Origin: Watersipora subatra | Taxonomy: Eukaryota; Bryozoa; Gymnolaemata; Cheilostomatida; Watersiporidae | Reading direction: 5' to 3' | Length of the DNA: 64,000 bases | Assembly (NCBI RefSeq): GCF_963576615.1 | Contig: NC_088717.1 | Coordinates: 1,327,001-1,391,000, forward strand | In this document: one piece after another, positions 38,499-51,038 of the stretch | Numbering within the stretch: position 1 is the first letter of the stretch | How the letters are laid out: each line of letters begins with the position of its first letter | Position numbers and translations under genes: made by a program | Notes under the pieces: model-generated | The model's database searches: none | Told to the model about the DNA's origin: nothing | What the model saw: the letters and a program-made list of their open reading frames with translations, nothing else

Positions 38499-41400
38499 TT
38501 AGTAACCAGTTATGGCTGAACCATTGAAAAATCTTCTAAAGAATTTTCGTTCCGCTTTTCTGTAACCGGTGTGCCACTCCTCTGGACATTCTACAAACTT
38601 TCCACAGCAATCTGGGTATCTCACAGATGCAGTCACTGTTCTTTCTATCACTACACAGCCTTGTCGAATCTGTTCAGGAGTTAGCTGGATATCCACCACA
38701 CCACATCTGAAAATATTTATTGCTATATTATTCCTACCCTTCCAATATGAATAAAGTTCTCAAGCTAGATAAACTGGTAAATAGATTTACATTTTAATAG
38801 ATGCTGGCAAACTCCCAGCCACCTGTCAATCCTAACGTGATTCTCGATTACTGTTGTGTACAATAAAGAATAAACATAACATGTTTGTTGTTGTCATAAA
38901 TAAGATGGCTGTGTTTACTTCTCTCTTAAGTTACATGTAATATTCATATAACAAGGGACACCATGATTGCGCTCACTATCACTCATGAATACTAAGCTAT
39001 GACATGCAAAAGTTGTACAACAAGTGCATGAAAAGTTGTTGTCTCAGCAAATAAAACTGAGTCTAGGTGTAAAGGTACAAGTACCACTATCAGTACTATT
39101 AGTAAGGTAGTACAAGGATTACTATCAGTACTATTAGTAAGGTAGTACAAGGATTACTATCAGTACTATTAGTAAGGTAGTGCAAGTACTACTATAAGTA
39201 CTACTAGTAAGGTAGTACAAGTACTACTATCAGTACTACTAGTAAGGTAGTACAAGTATTACTATCAGTACTACTAGTAAGGTAGTACAAGTACTACTAT
39301 CAGTACTATTAGTAAGGTAGTACAATGACTGTTATCAGTACTACTAGTAAGATAGTACAAGTACTACTATCAGTACTACTAGTAAGGTAGTACAATGACT
39401 GTTATCAGTACTACTAGTAATGTAGTACAAGTACTACTATCAGTACTACTAGTAAGGTAGTACAATGACTGTTATCAGTACTACTAGTAATGTAGTACAA
39501 GTACTACTATCAGTACTACTAGTAAGGTAGTACAATGACTGTTATCAGTACTACTAGTAAGATAGTACAAGTACTACTATCAGTACTACTAGTAAGGTAG
39601 TACAATGACTGTTATCAGTACTACTAGTAAGGTAGTACAAGTACTACTATCAGTACTATTAGTAAGGTAGTACAATGACTGTTATCAGTACTACTAGTAA
39701 GATAGTACAAGTACTACTATCAGTACTACTAGTAAGGTAGTACAATGACTGTTATCAGTACTACTAGTAAGGTAGTATACAGTCACTACTCTTAAGGCAA
39801 CTATATATGCTGACTTGAGCATTAGCTATTTTAGGGTTTTCAGGGTGATGTTGAAGTTTTAAAATGAATAGTTACAGTGTCAGGGTCACTTGTAGAAATT
39901 GCTAAATAGTAACAGAATGATTCATGGCTAGTAGCGGCTATCTTAATTAATGCAAGGTGTTTTCTCATTTTCAGAGGTCGGGCTTGCGAGAACACAGGCT
40001 ACGGAGAGCAATGCTCCATGCAGCTATTACAAGCTAATTTATGTTAATCAGGGTGCATGTGATCAATTTTTGACATTAAATGATACTGATCAATTGGAGG
40101 AGCTCTTTCCAATGAGTCTAACATCATTGATAAACATCTATTGATATCTGAGTAATAACATTGACGTTTTCCCTGATTGATGCCTTCAAAAATATTCGTA
40201 CTAGTTGTTAGGCAAGCCGTGTGATCAGCCAGGCTTTGATTCTTAGCACATTCAAAACTTCGGTGTCTATCGCAGATTACAACTTTGATTTATCTGATAT
40301 GTAATTGTTACTTTATATCAATCAATCCTATTACCTCTTTCCCGTTGCTAGCTAAGCAAACAAATAATATGGAGCAAAGGTTTTAACTTGGTGAGTTTGT
40401 TTTCTCTTTCGTGTTGTAAAGCCCAGGCAGTAACATAATCTACTTAAAATAAGCATAACTCCGCTCTGGATTTGTACATAATAGATATTTGCAACATTTA
40501 AATTGGATTATGATTAGTAGACATAAGAAAATGTGTCAGATGTAAACATTTAGAATTTCTTTAAACTGGCGGGATCTCACAAGACAGCAAGCTTAACAAT
40601 TAGTATTTGCATTGCTCTTGTTCGGTAATGACATCACGCTGACACTGTGCAGCTATGTTTGGTAATGACATCGCGTTGACCCTGTGCAGCTATGTTTGGT
40701 AATGACATCACGCTGACACTGTGCAGCTAAGTTTGGTAATGACATCATGCTGACACTGTGCAGCTATGTTTGGTAATGACATCACGCTGACACTGTGCAG
40801 CTATGTTTGGTAATGACATCACGCTGACACTGTACAGCTATGTTTGGTAATGACGTCAAGCTGACACTGCGCAGTGATAGAAACTCTTTGATAATTCTAC
40901 TTACGATTCAAAGATTCCAAATGTTCCATTTCCATCCTCTTTACATGTAATCTGATGACAGGAATCAGCTGATAAGATGATGGTGTTGTTTCCATTGCAG
41001 CTGCACTCTAAAGTCAACAGGGCATAAAGTAGAAATATAGTGTATGCTTTTAGCATCACTCATTATAATCTACACTAAGGTCAAGGTTGAACCAAAGCTG
41101 AAACTCATCATATTGAGCTACATGTGGGTCTGTCGGTGTGGACTACCACAGCTTGGTGAGAGTTATTTTAGGATTTTAAAAACCAGTAACTCTGTAAACT
41201 TTAGCATAGAGAGGGTGTTGAAATAAAAATGATAATAGCAGTGCCTCTATTTTAAGCTAATACCTTGGCTATTGGGAGGTTATAACATTAGGTTCTTTGC
41301 ATAAACACTGTCAATAAACTTTATCATGTTTAGTTTTGCAAAAGTGTCATATTTCTGATAATAACATTAAAATTCAAAATTGCCAACAAGATAACAACTG

Positions 41401-42100
41401 TCATTGTTATTGACAAGTTAAACTCTTGTAATTAAATTAAGAGAGAATTTTGTTGACAATTTATAGAAACATGGATTAAATTTACAAACAGTATAAAAAA
41501 GCACATATATTAAACATTCAGATGTTTGTTTAACTATAAATAATATTATCTCTACTGGCTTATTATAATATTAACTCTAGTTTTATAGTCAGGCTATAGT
41601 AGTTGTTTATAACCTCTAGCATTTTATTACTAAAAAGACAACTTATAATACTTGTTTACCTAATTTATTGGTTTACTTAATTTTGATATATAATTAGAAA
41701 ATAACAGATGAAAAGGTCGTGACCTAGAAGAACTATAACTATGATTAATAGTGATGATGTCTACATGATACATTCATGGTAAAAAGTATTATTGGCTTTG
41801 CATGAACTAAAAATATGGTAAAACAACAATAACTAATACAACTAGGCTGACAGATTGAACACTTAAGAAATGTCATACCTTGTACATCAATTTAATACAG
41901 CTGTTTTACAGTTCTTATTAAGTCTTATATTAAAGTATTGAAACATTCAGGTTAGAGTTGAAAGTAGCAGGTATAACATATCAAATGAGAGAGAAGGTTG
42001 TCATGTTATACTCACCATCAAAGTCCCCCAAAAAGACTGCAGCATTTACTGATGCTACATAAGCCAGGGTTAGAGCAACCACTACTGTTAAACCTTTCAT
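38499..42100 (-). CDS. Secreted single-VWC-domain (SVWC-like) peptide, 131 residues, three exons
   Basis: CDS exons are 42016-42100, 40905-41007 and 38499-38706. All introns are GT-AG (donors G|GTGAGT and TC|GTAAGT; acceptors ctttag|AG and ttttcag|A), and phases 1 and 2 match at the joins. Residues 1-20 (MKGLTVVVALTLAYVASVNA) form a signal peptide. The mature part has nine cysteines: CSC, DSCHQITC, ESCG, QGC, and the diagnostic RYPDCCGKFVEC near the C-terminal third. The YPxCC-x5-C block with spaced upstream cysteines fits single-domain von Willebrand factor C proteins. That family includes arthropod Vago-type immune peptides and scorpion La1-type venom peptides; which role applies here is unknown. 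A basic tail follows (RKAERKFFRRFF). One NNT and one NGT glycosylation sequon lie in exon 2, and an NGS lies near the end. Start choice: first ATG giving a signal peptide, about 70 bases after the TATA box. Confidence 0.85.
39080..39778. repeat. 35-bp minisatellite, about 20 units, in SVWC intron 2
   Basis: Unit tactatcagtactactagta plus aggtagtacaag. From about 39300 two unit variants (gtactactatc and tgactgttatc) alternate, giving a 70-bp dimeric repeat. Confidence 0.9.
40625..40868. repeat. 37-bp minisatellite, 6-7 units, in SVWC intron 2
   Basis: Unit gacactgtgcagctatgttt plus ggtaatgacatcacgct. It lies about 40 bases downstream of exon 2 in the gene's direction. Each unit holds TGACATCA, and one unit reads TGACGTCA, a perfect CRE (about 40852). 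Confidence 0.9.
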
Positions 42101-42168
42101 GATGTGTGCTGAGATGATCCTAGACTGTATTCTGTAGATATGTGTGCAAGCTGTTGGGTAGTCATGCA

Positions 42169-42175
42169 TTTTATA
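42169..42175 (-). promoter_or_regulatory. TATA box of the SVWC peptide gene
   Basis: TATAAAA on the minus strand, 69 bases before the start codon. The 5' leader after the expected start point has no ATG before the CDS. Confidence 0.75.
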
Positions 42176-42179
42176 GGCA

Positions 42180-43310
42180 CCAACAATCCGGGTCTGCACG
42201 TCACAAAACCACTTTCATCACCTGTCAATTGTCAATCAATTGAGGACATGATATTATTGTTGTCTAGTCTTACGTAGAAGGGATCTTATATGAGTCACTA
42301 AATAATATCATACGGCTTCGCTATATTGTACCTGATCTCACACCATCTGAGGCCATCTGATACTATAATAAACTAGCAAGCTATGCAGTTTATACATATG
42401 ATATTTTAGTGTCACCAGGTATAGTTTGTAGAGGGTTTGTAGGAAACAAAAAACACAGATTTATCTACCAATTAAGATTACATAATGTGTTTGGTGGAGT
42501 TACATAAAGTTTAGTAAGTACATAAATTGGATTGCTTTCAGAAATTTCCTGAAAAGCTTAGATTAAGAAATAAACACTGAGCAGTTGCTAATGGCACATG
42601 ATCCTTTTTGATGGTGGGCTCGAAACTCGTCAACTAAATCCTTTTAGTAAAGTGGCACTTGGTCATCTTTTGAAAAACCGAGTTTCTTTTTACATCAAAT
42701 AAGTATGTAAGGCAACTTATTCTTAATGAATCTAGAAACTCAACATTGAATCTTTTTGTCCATATTTTACTTGTCATAAACATTTTCTGTCTGTGTACTT
42801 GTAAACTTGTACACTTTAGCTTGCAAACAGAGACTATGTGTACCGCTTCTAAAGCTTCATACAAATTCACCAATTTCTTTGGTCTCATGATAAGGATATC
42901 AACAAAGACATTTGTCAAATCATGTCCAAGTCCTAATTATATTTAGACCATGCATGATGTTAAGAGCCTATAATACATCTATTATCTATCTATAGGTATT
43001 GTCTATGCACTTACTTACGTAGTTATATTAAATTAGTGCAGCTTTTGAAATAGTAAACAGCTAATTATAGAATTCTTGACATGTACAGGCATGTCCATCC
43101 TGATGCTAAGAGAAACTAGTAAGATGTAAAAGCTAACCTAGTATCCGCTAAATGTGACAATAGACTGATTATGTTGCTGTGACATTTATAGTTCTATATA
43201 TAAATAGTATTAGATTTTCAAGGCCAACCGCGCTACGAGTCTGCACGTTTAAACAAAGAATTTACTCACAGGCTTGAAAATCCTAATACAAACGTTTGAG
43301 GCAGCAGTCT
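42180..43310. other. Upstream region of the SVWC gene, no other gene recognised
   Basis: Overlapping 94- and 66-codon frames on opposite strands (42634-42946) have no domain or splice support. Confidence 0.4.
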
Positions 43311-43314
43311 GTAG

Positions 43315-43595
43315 AAAATTGAGACTCTGAACAGCAAGTCTTACTCTACATTTATACGGAGTGAATTGAGACCCTGGACAGCAAGTCTTACTCTACATGT
43401 ATACGGAGTGAATTGAGACTCTGGACAGCAAGTCTTACTCTACATTTATACGGAGTGAATTGAGACCCTGGACAGCAAGTCTTACTCTACATGTATACGG
43501 AGTGAATTGAGACTCTGGACAGCAAGTCTTACTCTACATTTATACGGAGTGAATTGAGACTCTGGACAGCAAGTCTTACTCTACATTCATACGGA
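43315..43595. repeat. 47-bp minisatellite, about 6 units
   Basis: Unit gaattgagactctggacagc, aagtcttactctacatttat, acggagt. Units are nearly identical and alternate catttat and catgtat. Confidence 0.95.
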
Positions 43596-43749
43596 GGAAA
43601 AATAATCTAAACAATTAGAACATAAAACAGCGCAATTTTATTATCTTATGAAATATTTGTTTGTGTTATTGTTGTTATTTGTTGTTGTCATTTTATAATT
43701 TTATTGTTTGTTTTTTCAATCTTACTTATGTTTCCGAACCCAAGACCAA

Positions 43750-44315
43750 TAGGCTTCTTTCTATACTGTAATCAATAGAGATCAAGAACCTTCTATAATG
43801 TAATCAATAGAGATTAATAGCCTTCTATATTGTAGCCAATAGAAATCAATAACTTTCTATCCCGCAATCAATAGAAATCAATAGCCTTATATACTGTAAT
43901 CAATAAAAATCAATAACCTTCTATACTGTAATCAATAGAGATTAATAGACTTCTATACTGTAAACGATAGAGATCAATAGGCTTCTATACCGTAATCAGT
44001 AGAGATTGTTAATTTTCTATATTGTAACGAATAGAGATCAATAACCTTCTATACTGCAATCAATAAAGATCACTAACCTTCTATACTGTAATAAATAAAA
44101 ATAAATAACCTTCTATGCTGTAATCAATAGAGATCAATAGACTTCTATACTGTAAGTGATAGAGATCAATTATAGGCTTCTATACTGTAATCAATAGAGA
44201 TCAATAACCTTCTATACTGTAATCAATATAGATCAGGAATCTTCTATACTTTAATCAATAGAGATCAATAATCTTCTATGATGTAATCATTAGAGATCAA
44301 TGACCCTCTAAACTG
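43750..44315. repeat. 32-bp minisatellite, about 18 units
   Basis: Unit ttctatactgtaatcaatag then agatcaataacc, with many substitutions and small indels, so older than its neighbours. Confidence 0.9.
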
Positions 44316-44524
44316 TAAGTTACATGATGGTACTTTGATAGACATAACTATATTAGTTCAATATATTTATTTTAACGAATTTTGTTCTATTTTACATTAT
44401 TAGGTTATTGGCAAGTATTTAACACTCTTAAAAACAAAGGCCTAGAATCTTGAATAAGCATATTTTATTTTTAAGCATTGTCTTCAAAATGAATAAGTAA
44501 CCTATACACTGCAAAACAAAAAGC

Positions 44525-44718
44525 TTTACTGCGATAATTGAGCAATGTCCGTCCCTCCTGCTGTCCATCTGTCCCTCTGTCTGAAGCCAGGCTTAGAGAT
44601 TAGGAAAAATATTTTGCATGGAAGTTGAACTCAGACACCTGGCCTAGCAGCCAAGCATACTGCCAACTTTACTAATGGGCCACCTGGCTACCTTCCAGAA
44701 TAATTGTACGTATACTTA
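44525..44718 (-). mobile_element. tRNA-derived SINE copy
   Basis: On the minus strand it has a tRNA-like stretch: ggtggcccattagtaaagtt then, at the B-box position, gtctgagttcaactt. On the plus strand it opens with gtccgtccctcctgctgtcc, and ataattgtacgtatactt follows the tRNA part, as in the other copies. Confidence 0.65.
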
Positions 44719-45352
44719 TACTCTCACCACGCATTGAACTGCCAAGATAATCTCACCACACCGAAATGCCAGGATACTCTCACCACACACCAAACTGCCA
44801 GGATACTCTCACCACACACCGAACTATCAGGATACTCTCACCACACACCGAACTGTCAGAATACTCTCACCACACACTGAACTGCCAGGATACTCTCACC
44901 ACACACCGAACTGTCAGGATACTCTCACCACACACTGAACTGTCAGGATACTCTCACCACACACTGAACTGCCAGGATACTCTCACCACACACCGAACTG
45001 TTGAGATACTCTCACCACACACCGAACTGTCAGGATACTCTCACCACACACCGAACTGTCAGTATATTGTCACCACACACCAAACTATCGAGATACTCTC
45101 ACCACACACCGAACTGTCAGGATACTCTCACCACACACCGAATTGTCAGGATACTCTCACCACACACCGAACTGTCAGGATACTCTCACCACACACTGAA
45201 CTGTCAGTATATTGTCACCACACACGGAACTGTCAGGATACTCTCACCACACACCGAACTGTCAGTATATTGTCACCACACACGGAACTGTCAGGATACT
45301 CTCACCACACACCGAACTGTCGAGATACTCTCACCACACACCAAACTGCCAT
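44719..45352 (+). repeat. 29-bp minisatellite, about 22 units
   Basis: Unit gaactgtcaggatactctca then ccacacacc. The 210- and 117-codon open frames across it (repeats of SPHTELSGYSHHTPNCQ) arise because 29 is not a multiple of 3. There is no sign they are expressed. Confidence 0.95.
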
Positions 45353-45359
45353 AATACTA

Positions 45360-47125
45360 GCAAGACAAAAATTAATTTCATTTGGAATCATCACTTAGAT
45401 AAAATTTAAACAACGTAATTTGCCTTTTATAATTTATGGTTTAGTCCAAACGGCATACATATTTAAACATTATTTTTTGTACTAAATCCTAGGAAGATGT
45501 GCAAACACCAGTGATTTAGTATTAACCACATTTTTGGTCCAAATAGAAATATTTGACCTGCAGCAGTCCTGGTACTTCCAGCTCCATTGACAACGGTTTC
45601 ATTGGTTTCAACTGTCATTCCAGGTCACAAAAAGGTTATGGAGGAGGAGTTTTGAACTTGGTCTAACTTGAACAGCTGATCTCTCATTTCGCTATGTTAA
45701 AATGAAATTCAACCCCTTCTATACTATGGAGTTGTTGTATCATTGAATATACCATGCTAGTTTAAGTGGCCATCTCAAAACTCATGAGGAAAAGAGTAAT
45801 ACAGCTTAACTATCCTGACAACTCATATTCTATTGCTAATTTATAGCAGCATTCTCTCCACTGCACACAAACATTGGTGCAGGTTTATGGTTTATCTTTC
45901 TTTCGCACATGAATGACCTTGTGCCAAATACGTTGACACACCAGGTTAAATACTTGGCCTTAGTAAATAATAGATATATTCGACATCAATGTACAAGTTG
46001 TGCCTAGCACGGAATACACGCTGGTACACAATAGATTAAATGTGTTTAAAGACGACTTCCTTTTATCAGTATGATAAATTTATTACCTCCAATTGTCAAA
46101 CAGCTCATTTCCATTTTATGAACCCGCAATTAGCAGGACTCTTCAAGCGTTTCCATAGTAACCAATCTTTATTATCAACATCGAGTGTTCTAGTAAGCTT
46201 TAAGTTACTTTTTCTGTCTCATCCTTTATCTCTGTGGTAATTTGTCAACAAGCTTTCATCATAAGAATAGAACTTTTAGCAGAACAAAAACATTCATGCA
46301 GAACTCTTTCGCTTACATAATTCTTAGCTATAGGCCTGTGAGTAAGACATTAATAGCATTATTGTTCTGTGCTGTTTGTATGGTACATCTGCTGACTTTG
46401 TTTTAAGTAACAATGACAGCTTATCATTGAGGGAATCAGTCAGTCAATCAATCAATCAGTCAATCTCGCTTTAAGACTGTCCTAGTACAGTAAATGGTAT
46501 TTGAGAATGAGCAAGTTAAATATCTCTGTAACATTCATGTTATTTAGGAATGGATATCTAGAATAAAAATATATTTGCTTATTTTAGGAAAATTTCATGG
46601 CTTGTTCTTTAAGGGCAGACAACTCTGAGTGTTTTGCTACAGCTTTGCACTTTTGTGCAGATATAACGTCCTCAATCTAGATAAATCAAGAAAGGCAAAT
46701 CTAAATCATTAAACAAGGCTACAAAATTGTTAAAGGCAGCTTTTCAAACAGCTCTAACAGTCTGGAACTTCTTACCTACAAGTGCGCATCATTATTTCAA
46801 CATGTCAGAACCCTTCCATGGGAGATTTCATAAAACAACAAACATATGAAACAACTAGAAGTGTTCCAAGAAGATCCCAAACCTATCAAATCATTTCTAT
46901 TTGAATAGAAAAAGCTTCAGTGATACAGAATGGTAATATTCTTCAAAATGATTTGCTCAAGTTTTAGGCTTGTTGATCAGATTTGTAACCCCGGTTTCTC
47001 TCTGTGAATATGCTATAGAACTCAGCCAATCCAAATTAGGACAAGTGGCCAATCAGCATGCAGGAAGTGGACAATTAAGATACATAAATTTTAACCAAGC
47101 GAAAGAGCCTCAGCAGTATTAAAAG
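45360..47125. other. No gene recognised
   Basis: An exon-like stretch at 45560-45620 (flanked by cctgcag and cag|gtcaca) is open on the plus strand (PAAVLVLPAPLTT...), but no partner exons were found. A short tcagtcaatcaatcaatcag run lies near 46436-46470. Confidence 0.4.
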
Positions 47126-47129
47126 GCCA

Positions 47130-47176
47130 ACCGTTAAACTGGCACACACCAGTTTGGTGTGTGCCAGTTTAACGGT
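47130..47176. repeat. Perfect 21-bp inverted repeat with 5-base loop
   Basis: Arms accgttaaactggcacacac-c and the exact complement flank an agttt loop. The stem is too short and the loop too tight for a typical microRNA precursor. Confidence 0.85.
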
Positions 47177-47399
47177 GATACGGGCCGGACTGACCAGGAT
47201 AACTGGTCAGAACAGTTGTGATACAACAGCTGTAACATCTGTGGACTTCCTGTCACAAACATATATGACTAGCCTGCCCAGTAACTCCTCTCAACCTAGA
47301 GTGAGTTACACTGCACACCGCAATCTAAACCAATAGTATAAAAAACTCACCTCGGCTCTATCTACAAACTTACCTTAATCAACCATCGCCTATGTATAT

Positions 47400-48510
47400 T
47401 GTTCTAATATAAGAGAAGACAACTTGTGAAATGATATATTTTTATTACTTATCATTGGCCTGAGCACCCTTATAATTAACCTGATACTTGAACATATTAG
47501 TAGTTTTGAAGTTGTTAGCACTATGTTGGAGTTGCTTTCTCTTGGTAACATGTTCAACCCGTGGTCACTAAAATATTTCTAGGGACTTGCTCTAAACTAC
47601 TAGAGTTTTTGCCTGTATCGTTAGATGATTTTATCTTTAGGCTTTTCTCACATTACCATAGCAACCACAAGACAAATATCTGGATAATTTTTTTACACGG
47701 AATCTGCTAACAAAATCCATATTTTATAAATCTTTCATTTTTACGCGTAAATCCTTGGAGTTTTACTCTCAACTTTCATTCCCAAGGGCTCAACAAAAAA
47801 AGCACGTTTAAGGGATGTTTTTTGGTGGCCAGACGCTCAAGAGTGTTTTCATAAAAAAGGGTATGTTTTCTCAGCTTGGTGCAGTGGATAGGGGCCAAAC
47901 CTGTCTCATTGAGTTCCACACAGTGGAAAGGGGTATTCATGAGCAAAAAAGGGGCAATTAGTCTGTGGTGTTGAAGCAATAAGGGGTAGTTTTTTATTAA
48001 TGTGTAAGTCAGTGGAAAGGGTGCATTTTATAACATCTCAAAATAGCCCCTGGGGATGAATAGAAGAGAGTGAAACTCCTGAGACTTAAATACAAACAAA
48101 GTTGTACATCAAGCTCATTCTCTTGTAACTGTAGCATAAACCTTTTTTAAATAAAAGAGGAGATCAAAAGCAAAAAGAAGAGAAAATAAACTTGGATATT
48201 AGAAATAAGTTTTTGGTTGAAACTCAATTTATCAGATGCTTTCTGAGATAAAGTAATGCAGTATAAACTCTCGGTTCAGCAGTTCAGCTTTCTATCTGAC
48301 CCTCACGGTAACAGAACAGTAATTAAAATTATAACAGATTACTACACTCAAATTTCATTACACCTCAACTCACACAAGAGTCCAATTTAAACCATGTTTG
48401 TCGTACAAGTTTTGACAATTTTTAGTATTTTTAAATAATCATGAATAAAAAACATGTTAAATACCTTTTCTACAGAAATGATTTGTTTCAAGAACACTCG
48501 TTAGACAAAC
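47400..48510 (-). repeat. Dispersed repeat, inverted relative to 54880-55820
   Basis: Matches in reverse order: 48200-48510 with 54880-55330, then 47400-47640 with 55580-55820. Shared phrases include aagagtccaatttaaaccat and acaacttgtgaaatga. A segment at about 47690-48060 has no counterpart. No coding frame survives. Confidence 0.65.
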
Positions 48511-48576
48511 TATTTTATAGATTTATACTGTATTATCTTTAAACTATAATAAAACTGAATATAGTGTTTGTAAGAC

Positions 48577-48678
48577 TACTGTAAAACCTCCATTTGAACG
48601 CCATAATGCTGTATTTTTCAACCTTTCCCCAATAGTGGCATTCTCTTACAGGTGGCATTCAATTAGAGGTTTTATGGT
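48577..48678. mobile_element. Miniature TA-flanked inverted-repeat element
   Basis: About 100 bases: left ctgtaaaacctccatttgaa, right the inverse of accataaaacctctaattga. Ends are related to the element at 30719-31297. Confidence 0.7.
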
Positions 48679-48928
48679 GAGTAACATATCTAAACAATAC
48701 TAAGTTTTCCCTACACATGTTGACGCTCAGGAATTCTAAGAATTTTAATATAAAAAAGATTTGCAGAAATAATCTATATATCAGAAAAAACAATAAATAA
48801 GCAACCACACTCAGTGAGATGCTGATAGTAAAGACCACCTACTGAGTTAATACAGAGGTTCAACAAACAACAGGTCAAATACAGGAGATGAGTGTTCAAA
48901 AAAGGAGTTCTACTATAGCTATGCTTAA

Positions 48929-49800
48929 AGGTTGACTTGCAACAAAATTCACATTACAGTTATTTGGTACCAAAAGATTCACCATGTCTTACTCTGCTGT
49001 GTTGTAGGTGCAAAATATATGGGAATGTGATTACAAGCTCTTAAAAGCTAAACAACGAACAGTTAATTGCAGCCACACGATACTGCCGTAGTTTGGGTTC
49101 TCTTTCCAAAACGGCTCAAATGTGACGTAGCTGTGGTAGATGGTTTCTGTTTACAGTTTCTGTTTAATATTTTCACAAATATACTTCATACATGCAATAA
49201 AACTGTCTATCGTTCTTACGCGTCTGTTTTATGGTCACTTTATGGTTTTTTAATGCTGTCACTTTTAGCACTGATATCTTATAATTTACCGTAAAAATTC
49301 ATTCAATTTTTTAGCCTTACTTCGAAGGAGTACATATTATTGTCTAAAAATCAAGACGAGCCTGTTGGTCACCTGTGATAATCGAAAAATGCGGCAAAAA
49401 TTATTTGCAAAGTATTGGGTCACATGATCAGATTACGACTAGACGATTAGATCAAGCCGAAACAAAACTGTAAAGCAGCGAGCATCTATATTTGATACGG
49501 GGTCTTCGGTAAAACCCGAAGTGTTTGTCATAAACTAGTGCTACGATAAGTTTTATATTGAGCTTTTTATTGGCCTTTCAATTCTTGTGAGAACATCACG
49601 TGACAAGACGATAACCAAACTGTAATGAATACGTCAAATAAATAAAGAGATTCCAATCTATGGCGGCGTTTCGTTTTTGAGCGTTTATGAGCTTGTAATC
49701 ACATTTCCACATATTTGGCACCTACAACACAACAGAGTAAGACATGGTGAATCTTATGATACCAAATAACTGTAATGTGAATTTTGTTGCAAGTCAACCT
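48929..49800. mobile_element. 872-bp non-autonomous DNA element with TTAA target duplication
   Basis: Terminal inverted repeats of roughly 120 bases start AGGTTGACTTGCAACAAAA. The flanking TTAA duplications are at 48925-48928 and 49801-49804. The interior has no transposase frame. TTAA targets are typical of piggyBac and Kolobok superfamilies, and the AGG...CCT ends lean towards Kolobok. Relatives are at 29085-29253 and 54635-54838. Confidence 0.8.
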
Positions 49801-49954
49801 TTAAGAAAAAGAAATGACATCACAGTGGAGTGTATTGTGGTGATATGGAATAGAGTGGTTGAACTGAAGATATTCTCTATGATAGAGCATTCATTGGATG
49901 AAAGAGAGAGCACAACTACAATCTCTGTTATACTCTGATCACAGGCTGATAAAC

Positions 49955-50085
49955 ACTCCTCTTGTATTTGCATTGTCATCATATTTGTGTGATTGCCTAC
50001 TCTTGTATTTGCATTGTCATCATATTTGTGTGATTGCCTCCTCTTGTATTTGGATTGTCATCATATTTGTGTGATTAACTCCTTT
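49955..50085. repeat. 41-bp tandem repeat, 3 units
   Basis: Unit cttgtatttgcattgtcatc then atatttgtgtgattgcctcct. Confidence 0.85.
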
Positions 50086-50584
50086 ACAAGTGAATCTGCC
50101 ATTTTATATTTTAAAGTGAACGAACATAAAATTATTAAAAACACTGCAATGCATATAAAAGCTAATTATAACAATTTAAAACTTGCCAACACATGACCAA
50201 ATTTGCCAAAGCATGACAACGCTTTTTAGAAACTGAAATTAGATGATTCCTGAACAAAAGAGGTGAGTCATACATCAGCTATAATAAAGACACCCAATTG
50301 AATATCACGTTCTGTGATATATTTCACAATTCCAACTACATGTCTATTATTATTGATACACGCTCTTAAACAAATCCCTATGATTGGCTCCTTTAAAAAC
50401 ATGTCAGTATGTAAAACCGGCTTTGAGATCTACCAACATCTGCTATCTCTTGGCAGCCATCTGGAGTTATTATATAATTGTGTCCAATGATTACACTAAC
50501 CCTTGAGATCCTGTCAAATGTTTATGTTCCAGCGATTTCATCTTCATCAGCTTTTCTTACCGCAGCCAACAGACAACACAAACT

Positions 50585-50952
50585 CGTGGCATGGCTGCAT
50601 ACTGTGGCATGGGTGCAAACTGTGGCTTGGCTGCATACCATGGCATGACCGCATACCGTGGCATGGCTGCATATTGTGGTATGGCTGCATACTGTGACAT
50701 GGCTGCACACTGTGGCATGGTTGCATACTATGGCATGACTTCATACTATGGAATGACTGCATACTGTGGCATGGCTGCATACTGTGGCATGGGTGCAAAC
50801 TGTGGCTTGGCTGCATACCGTGGCATGACTGCATACTATGGCATGGCTGCACACTGTGGCATGGCTGCATACTGTGGCATGGCTGCATACTATGGCATGG
50901 CTGCATACTGTGGCATGGCTGCATACCGTGGCATAGCTGCATACCGTGTGAA
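50585..50952. repeat. 18-bp minisatellite, about 20 units
   Basis: Unit ggcatggctgcatactgt. Because 18 is a multiple of 3, both strands stay open and give cysteine/histidine-rich artefact frames (MQPCHS and AAYCGM repeats). It lies just downstream of the RBM41-like stop codon and could fall in that gene's 3' UTR. Confidence 0.9.
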
Positions 50953-51038
50953 CAAAAGCTCAACCAGCAAGTTAACTACGTGTGTCTAACTTTGGACTGG
51001 AGCCTCCTAACATCTGAGCACAAGACCTGGCTACAGCA

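Noticed and set aside
42634..42946. Overlapping 94- and 66-codon frames
   Set aside because: Opposite-strand shadows of each other without domain, promoter or splice support.
44766..45398. 210-codon histidine/threonine-rich repeat protein
   Set aside because: Read-through of a 29-bp minisatellite cycling through frames; no promoter, splice or non-repeat domain.
45560..45620. Valine/threonine-rich exon-like segment
   Set aside because: Isolated, short, with no neighbouring exons or recognisable family.
50547..50989. Cysteine/histidine-rich repeat proteins on both strands
   Set aside because: An 18-bp minisatellite keeps frames open on both strands; no signal peptide on either product.
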